DNA from: Bacillota bacterium
GTDB lineage: Bacteria > Bacillota > Clostridia > Acetivibrionales > DSM-1351
Assembly: GCA_023391425.1 (NCBI GenBank)
Contig: JAEWAX010000091.1
Span: 1-36,461, forward strand
Direction: 5' to 3'
DNA length: 36,461 nt
Part shown: positions 32,295 through 36,461 of the stretch, in pieces
Position numbering within the stretch: position 1 is the stretch's first letter
Layout of the letters: every line of letters begins with the position of its first letter
Position numbers and translations under genes: made by a program
The notes under the pieces: model-generated
What the model was told of the DNA's origin: nothing
The model's database searches: none
The model's input: the letters and a program-made list of their open reading frames with translations, nothing else

Positions 32295-33407
32295 TTAGCC
32301 AGAAACTAGCTTGCCTAATAGCGTCGCTATGTCGTTAGCGGAATGTGGTTTACCTAAAAACTTTGAATTTTCTCGCATTGTATTTAATGCCATGGGATTA
32401 CTTGCTACCTGAGATAGTACATCTATTAGTTGACTAGAGTTGTCTATTTTGCTGGCTACACCACTTCTGATTAGAAAATTGGCGTTACCCTCTTCTTGAC
32501 CTGGGATTGGGGAAATAATAAAAATTGGCAGACCTTTCACAAGAGCCTCGGAGACTGTCATTCCTCCGGGCTTTGTAATTAGGAGATCAGAAATATCCAT
32601 TAGCTCATTAATTCTATCGGTATAACTTAATATTAGAACTTTCTTACTGCAATTCTTTACAGACTCGTCTAACTGACACTTCAGTTTCTGATTAGTACCG
32701 GCGACCGCAATTATCTGAATATCTAAATTACATTCAAGAAGTGAAGTCATTGTGCTCTGAATATTCCCAAAGCCCATTCCACCACCCATAACCAAAACAG
32801 TAAATTTATCTTCTAAGCCTAATTCAATAAGTAAACTCTTTCTATCTACTTTTGTCAAAAACTTAGGTGACACAGGCATTCCATAAGGAAATATAATGTT
32901 ACTAGGAATACCCCTATTAATCATCTCTGCCTTCATTATTTCATTTGCAACAATAAAAGCATCCATTCCTCTATCAAGCCAAAGTGAATGAACTACGTGG
33001 TCGGTTAATATGGCTATAGTAGGTATACTTAGCTTGTTTTTTTCCTTTAGAGAAGATAGCATTTGCATCGGAAAGGGATGAGTACATACTATTGCTGAAG
33101 GCTTGTAATCGTTTATTAATCCCTTAAGCCTATAAGCTAAAAGCTTATTTACAGCTTTACTCATATCATAAATACCAGTACCTTTGCCCGAAGCAGTATA
33201 AAGCTTGCTATATAATTTGGGACTTCGTTTCAAAGTACCAAGATAGCTGTTAACTACTACTTTATCAATTATAGGGTTTAAATACTTCAAAGTATCTAAT
33301 ACATCGACAGACCATCCATAAAACTGCTTTTCAATGGATTCTCTTAACGCTTCAGCAGCTTTTAGGTGCCCAGTGCCAACAGAAACATATAGTACTAATA
33401 CCTTCAT
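32295..33407 (-). CDS. Glycosyltransferase of the MGDG synthase/UgtP family
   Basis: 370 residues, GT28/GT-B fold. The N-terminal domain starts MKVLVLYVSVGTGHLKAAEAL, the MGDG synthase signature (GxGH), with YLGTLKRSPKLYSKLY and CTHPFPM. The C-terminal sugar-nucleotide half has VLVMGGGMGFGNI, ILSYTDRINELMDISDLLITKPGGMTVSEALVKGLPIFIISPIPGQEEGNANFL, typical of UgtP/MurG-like enzymes. Probably adds glucose or galactose from a UDP-sugar to diacylglycerol, making glycolipids or a lipoteichoic acid anchor. It is convergent with the lipoprotein gene (12 nt apart) and divergent from sleB. Confidence 0.85.
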   Translation of the reverse strand: MKVLVLYVSVGTGHLKAAEALRESIEKQFYGWSVDVLDTLKYLNPIIDKVVVNSYLGTLKRSPKLYSKLYTASGKGTGIYDMSKAVNKLLAYRLKGLINDYKPSAIVCTHPFPMQMLSSLKEKNKLSIPTIAILTDHVVHSLWLDRGMDAFIVANEIMKAEMINRGIPSNIIFPYGMPVSPKFLTKVDRKSLLIELGLEDKFTVLVMGGGMGFGNIQSTMTSLLECNLDIQIIAVAGTNQKLKCQLDESVKNCSKKVLILSYTDRINELMDISDLLITKPGGMTVSEALVKGLPIFIISPIPGQEEGNANFLIRSGVASKIDNSSQLIDVLSQVASNPMALNTMRENSKFLGKPHSANDIATLLGKLVSG

Positions 33408-33618
33408 AATGAATCTCCGCTTTATAAAGTTAATTTACAATTCAATATAAATTTTTGACAGTATGATGCTAATTAATACGTAAGTTGTATAAATAAATCA
33501 ATATTGTAGAAATGAATAGCTAAAATAACACAAATTAATATATGACGAATATTTTATCTGCTATTAACTAAAAATAACATTACTAAAATACCAGTGATTT
33601 TTGGAAGGAGGCACAATA

Positions 33619-34314
33619 TTGAAAAAGCTAGTTAAAATAGTAGCTTTTTGTTTAATTGTAGTATTCAGTGTGACTTTTCTAGGTGAAGAGAAACAGTATT
33701 TCGTTAGCAACGCTCCCTCTCTTAAAATAGGTGACAAGGGGCAAGAAGTAAAAGACATGCAACAGGAATTGAAAAATTGGGGCTACTATAATGGAAATAT
33801 CAATGGAGTATTCGGTTCAGACACATTTGCATCTGTTCTTAGATATCAGAAAAAATATGGACTAAATGCAAACGGGGTTGCAGATGAAAATACTCTTCTT
33901 ACTATGGGGCTAGGACAAATTATTGAAACTGGAGCAGCTTATGCAGCTACACAAAATGTTTCAGATGAGCAGCTACTTGCCAGAACTATAAATGGAGAGG
34001 CTAGAGGTGAGCCTTTCGAAGGCCAGGTAGCAGTAGGTGCAGTAATTTTGAATAGGGTAAAGAGCTCAAAATTCCCTAAGACTTTAGCAGGTGTTATCTA
34101 CCAGCCAGGTGCTTTTACAGCTGTATCAGATGGGCAAATCACAGTAGCGATTGATCCAAAATCAACTGTGGTGAAAGCTGCACGAGATGCACTTGCAGGT
34201 TGGGATCCAACTGAAGGTTGTTTATATTACTGGAATCCGGCTACAGCCACGAGTAAATGGATATGGTCAAGGAAAGTCCATCTAAAAATAGGAAGACATT
34301 GGTTTGGAATATAA
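33619..34314 (+). CDS. sleB: Spore cortex-lytic enzyme SleB
   Basis: 231 residues from TTG 33619 (AAGGAGG at 33605-33611, 7 nt upstream). An N-terminal hydrophobic signal (LVKIVAFCLIVVFSVTFLG) is followed by a peptidoglycan-binding domain (LKIGDKGQEVKDMQQELKNWGYYNG...VLRYQKKYGL, about 34-96) and the SleB hydrolase domain (about 116-231) with LLARTINGEARGEPFEGQVAVGAVILNRV, whose Glu 127 is the expected catalytic acid, and YQPGAFTAV. SleB is a lytic transglycosylase specific for the muramic-delta-lactam of spore cortex, used in germination. Forms a bicistron with ypeB. Confidence 0.95.
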   Translation: MKKLVKIVAFCLIVVFSVTFLGEEKQYFVSNAPSLKIGDKGQEVKDMQQELKNWGYYNGNINGVFGSDTFASVLRYQKKYGLNANGVADENTLLTMGLGQIIETGAAYAATQNVSDEQLLARTINGEARGEPFEGQVAVGAVILNRVKSSKFPKTLAGVIYQPGAFTAVSDGQITVAIDPKSTVVKAARDALAGWDPTEGCLYYWNPATATSKWIWSRKVHLKIGRHWFGI

Positions 34315-34332
34315 AAAATGGAGGTGAGTTAA

Positions 34333-35751
34333 TTGGAACAAAACGAATACAGAGGCTTGAATAATTTTAATAATGAGCGTAGAAATAGGAGAGGTTCTTG
34401 GGCTATACCTATTGCTGTTATCGCAGTATTGGCTCTGGTTGGAGTAGCAAGTTGGGGATATTACCAGAATAAACAGCTAACTGCTTTACGAATAGAAACA
34501 AATAATCAATACAATAGGGCTTTTTTAGATTTAGCAGACTATGTAGACAATGTAGAGGTGTCATTAGCTAAATCCTTAATAACCTCTACTCCCAAAAGTA
34601 CATCGACGATGCTAGAAGAAGTTTGGAGGCAGGCGAATTTGGCACAAACAAATATGGGTCAGCTCCCAATATCACCACCTATACTTGAAAAAACCTCTAA
34701 CTATTTAACTCAAGTAGGAGATATGGCATATTCTTTAAACACTAAAACCTTAGATGGTACAGCTCTGAGTGACAAAGAATATGAAAGTATTAAAAAGCTA
34801 CATGGGTATGCAGTATCATTGCAAAAAAGCCTACATGGGATTGAGAATCAGATTAATGCAGGTAAAATGAACTGGATTGAGACGGAAAAAAGAGCGTCTA
34901 AAGCACAAAGTGTTGCAAAAACCAATGATCCACAGACTAGCGCAATTCAAAATATAGATAAGAACTTTCAAGAATACCCAACGCTTATATACGATGGCCC
35001 GTATTCTGATCATATGCTGAAGTCCAAACCGTTGGGACTAAAGACTAATAAGGTTAGCGCAAATGAAGCAAAAACTATTGTTAGTAGGTTTATAGGAGAA
35101 GATAAAATTCAGGAAGTAAAGCAGTTAGATAGTAATGATGTAGGTGCCATAAAGACTTACCGCTTCAAAGTGATATATAAAAACTCAACTGGGGAACAGG
35201 GTGCAGAGGTGGATGTAACAAAGCAAGGTGGGCAGATTTATTGGATGCTTAGAAGTAGGAATTTTGCTAAAGATACATTAACGATGGATGAGGCAAAAAA
35301 AGCAGCTTCAGCCTTTTTGACTAAGAACGGCTTCAAGGATATGAAGGATACGTACTATCAAAAAACTGATGGTACAGCAGTAATATGCTATGCGTATAGC
35401 CAAGACAATGCAATAATATATCCTGACTTAATCAAGGTGAAAGTAGCTTTAGACAATGGGGAAATAGTTGGATTAGAGTCAAAAGGCTATCTATACAACC
35501 ATAGAGTGAGAGAAATACCAAAAGCTAAGATAACAATGGAAGAGGCTCGTAAAAAAATTAATAACAAACTTAATATAAGCACTCAGAAGATGGCTATTAT
35601 ACCAACTGATTTCAAAACAGAAAAGTATTGCTATGAATTTAAGGGTAAATCAGATGGCAGAGATTTTATAGTATATATCAATGCCAACACAGGAGCAGAA
35701 GAGGATGTATTGCTGCTTCTCACAACGGAGAATGGAACTTTGACGATGTAG
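34333..35751 (+). CDS. ypeB: Germination protein YpeB
   Basis: 472 residues, TTG start 8 nt after GGAGG, 18 nt behind sleB. One transmembrane helix near the N-terminus (about 23-42, AIPIAVIAVLALVGVASWGY) follows a basic stretch. The next part (helical, to about 200) contains AKSLITSTPKSTSTMLEEVWRQANLAQTNMGQLPI, a YpeB hallmark. The C-terminal half holds PepSY-type repeats (SANEAKTIVSRFIG; TMDEAKKAASAFLTKNGF; TMEEARKKINNKLNI). YpeB is needed for SleB to be stable and placed in the spore, and the two inhibit or protect each other until germination. Confidence 0.93.
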   Translation: MEQNEYRGLNNFNNERRNRRGSWAIPIAVIAVLALVGVASWGYYQNKQLTALRIETNNQYNRAFLDLADYVDNVEVSLAKSLITSTPKSTSTMLEEVWRQANLAQTNMGQLPISPPILEKTSNYLTQVGDMAYSLNTKTLDGTALSDKEYESIKKLHGYAVSLQKSLHGIENQINAGKMNWIETEKRASKAQSVAKTNDPQTSAIQNIDKNFQEYPTLIYDGPYSDHMLKSKPLGLKTNKVSANEAKTIVSRFIGEDKIQEVKQLDSNDVGAIKTYRFKVIYKNSTGEQGAEVDVTKQGGQIYWMLRSRNFAKDTLTMDEAKKAASAFLTKNGFKDMKDTYYQKTDGTAVICYAYSQDNAIIYPDLIKVKVALDNGEIVGLESKGYLYNHRVREIPKAKITMEEARKKINNKLNISTQKMAIIPTDFKTEKYCYEFKGKSDGRDFIVYINANTGAEEDVLLLLTTENGTLTM

Positions 35752-35774
35752 TAAGCTTGAATTGGTTATGTACT

Positions 35775-35862
35775 GGCATACTGGATATATCAATGGGTTT
35801 CGACTTAGTATTAAATTTGCTAATGTACTCACCCATGGATTTTTCAGTATGCCTTTGTTTTT
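35775..35862 (+). terminator. Terminator of sleB-ypeB
   Basis: GGCATACTG (35775-35783) pairs with CAGTATGCC (35845-35853), with ATGGGT/ACCCAT inside, followed by TTTGTTTTT. The remaining gap to 36064 shows no other feature. Confidence 0.8.
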
Positions 35863-36064
35863 ATAATGGGATAGTATTTATGAACTCTCTACCACTGTTC
35901 TAATGGAAAAACAGTGTTCTGTCACTATCAAATTAATCAAATAATTCATATATGCCTACATATTTGACCAAAGAAAATTATGGGGATGCCATTTCTTGAC
36001 ACATAAAATCATAAATAATAGAATGGTTTTATTATGATAACAGGAAGGTAAGGAGAGTATTGTA

Positions 36065-36263
36065 TTGGATAAGTGTAATAATTGCGATATTGAAATAGTA
36101 GAATCCAATTTTGTTTCACAGGCTGTTCCTGGTTTAGAGCCTTATATTAGTGTAAAAAAAGGGAAGTTAGGTGGAGAGGCAAGAAGTAAAGTAATATGCT
36201 ATGTCTGTCCCGGCATGCGGAAAGGTGGAGTTAAGAGCAATTAATCTTGAAGTATTCAAGTGA
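36065..36263 (+). pseudogene. Zinc-ribbon protein gene with a +1 frameshift
   Basis: From TTG 36065 (AAGGAGAG upstream) the frame reads MDKCNNCDIEIVESNF...GEARSKVICYVCP and then drifts to a stop at 36244. If one base at about 36211-36213 (CCCGGC) is skipped, translation continues ACGKVELRAINLEVFK to TGA 36261-36263. That restores the second zinc knuckle, C-x2-C-P-x-C-G with the typical KVELRA end, so a single-base insertion is likely. First knuckle CNNC is intact. It could be a true pseudogene, a sequencing error in a G/C run, or programmed slippage (least likely). Confidence 0.7.
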
Positions 36264-36289
36264 CTTTGCGAAAGAAGGATAAAGTTAAT

Positions 36290-36461
36290 ATGAACAAAAT
36301 AACAAGTAATACGCTTTACATTTCAGATTTAGACGGTACACTATTAAACCGAGAATCAAAAGTTGAGAAGGTTAGTACAGACATAATAAATAATCTCATT
36401 TCTAAAGGTATGAAATTTACTATTGCTACAGCTCGTTCTTGGAGCTCAGCCGAAATAGTTG
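36290..36461 (+). CDS. HAD hydrolase, Cof/YidA type (3' truncated by window)
   Basis: ATG 36290 with AAGGAT 11 nt upstream; the first 57 residues are in the window. LYISDLDGTLLNRESKV is HAD motif I (nucleophile Asp in DLDGT) and IINNLISKGMKFTIATARSWSSA is motif II (Thr/Ala in ATAR) with the short spacing of the C2-cap Cof group, which dephosphorylates sugar phosphates or FMN. The substrate cannot be told from this part. Confidence 0.85.
   Translation, partial: MNKITSNTLYISDLDGTLLNRESKVEKVSTDIINNLISKGMKFTIATARSWSSAEIV

Noticed and set aside
33408..33618. A sigma-G promoter in front of sleB
   Set aside because: CATTACTA at about 33579 resembles a -10 box, but no matching -35 was found at the right distance.

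Overview
The window is AT-rich chromosomal DNA from an endospore-forming member of the Clostridia (low-GC Firmicutes). The evidence is a set of sporulation and germination genes (yaaL/bofA, a CotS-like coat protein, yabG-veg-sipL-ispE, sleB-ypeB), Bacillus/Clostridium-type soj/parB with consensus parS sites, strong GGAGG ribosome binding sites and frequent TTG/GTG starts. The sipL-type gene (SPOCS domains plus LysM) between veg and ispE points to Clostridia rather than Bacillus. The 3' end of gyrB at the left edge, parAB and three parS sites place the window close to the replication origin. I cannot name the genus.

Layout. 1-5.0 kb: end of gyrB, an accessory stretch with an acetyltransferase behind a possible leader peptide, a decayed gene and a HAD phosphatase, then parA-parB; perfect parS sites flank the accessory stretch. 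5.2-7.1 kb: a DUF4446 protein, a membrane-anchored TPR protein and two tRNA-Ser genes with a good promoter and terminator. 7.3-9.4 kb: pssA (minus strand), a TVP38/DedA-like membrane protein and a PpaX-like phosphatase. 9.4-11.1 kb: a glycine-zipper stress-like protein, yaaL (DUF2508) and bofA, with repeat elements and a structured intergenic region between them. 11.6-14.5 kb: a CotS-family protein and convergent fhs (formate-tetrahydrofolate ligase). 14.7-19.6 kb: two tandem copies of the repeat, a yabG reduced to its N-terminal domain, veg behind two perfect sigma-A promoters, sipL, ispE and a GntR/FCD regulator. 19.7-27.6 kb: a co-directional cluster of an AAA ATPase with a degenerate first domain, PspA, an acetyltransferase, a membrane coiled-coil protein, a FapA/DUF342 protein, a multi-GAF protein and acpS. 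27.8-31.3 kb: an SbcD/YhaO-type nuclease and an SbcC/YhaN-type ATPase; the third parS-like site lies over the nuclease start codon. 31.3-36.5 kb: a lipoprotein with an apparently inactive NlpC/P60 domain, a diacylglycerol-glucosyltransferase-type enzyme (minus), sleB-ypeB, a frameshifted zinc-ribbon gene and the start of a Cof-type HAD phosphatase.

How the parts fit: origin segregation (ParAB/parS), spore formation and germination (BofA, CotS, YabG, SipL, SleB/YpeB), envelope lipids and envelope stress (PssA, glycosyltransferase, PspA cluster) and one-carbon metabolism (Fhs). The least explained features are a family of imperfect palindromic intergenic repeats of roughly 120-210 bp (9.4, 10.6 and 14.7-15.0 kb), the structured stretch at 10.14-10.28 kb, and the PspA/AAA cluster, which recalls ESCRT-III/Vps4 pairing. 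All calls are from reading the sequence; no database search was run.
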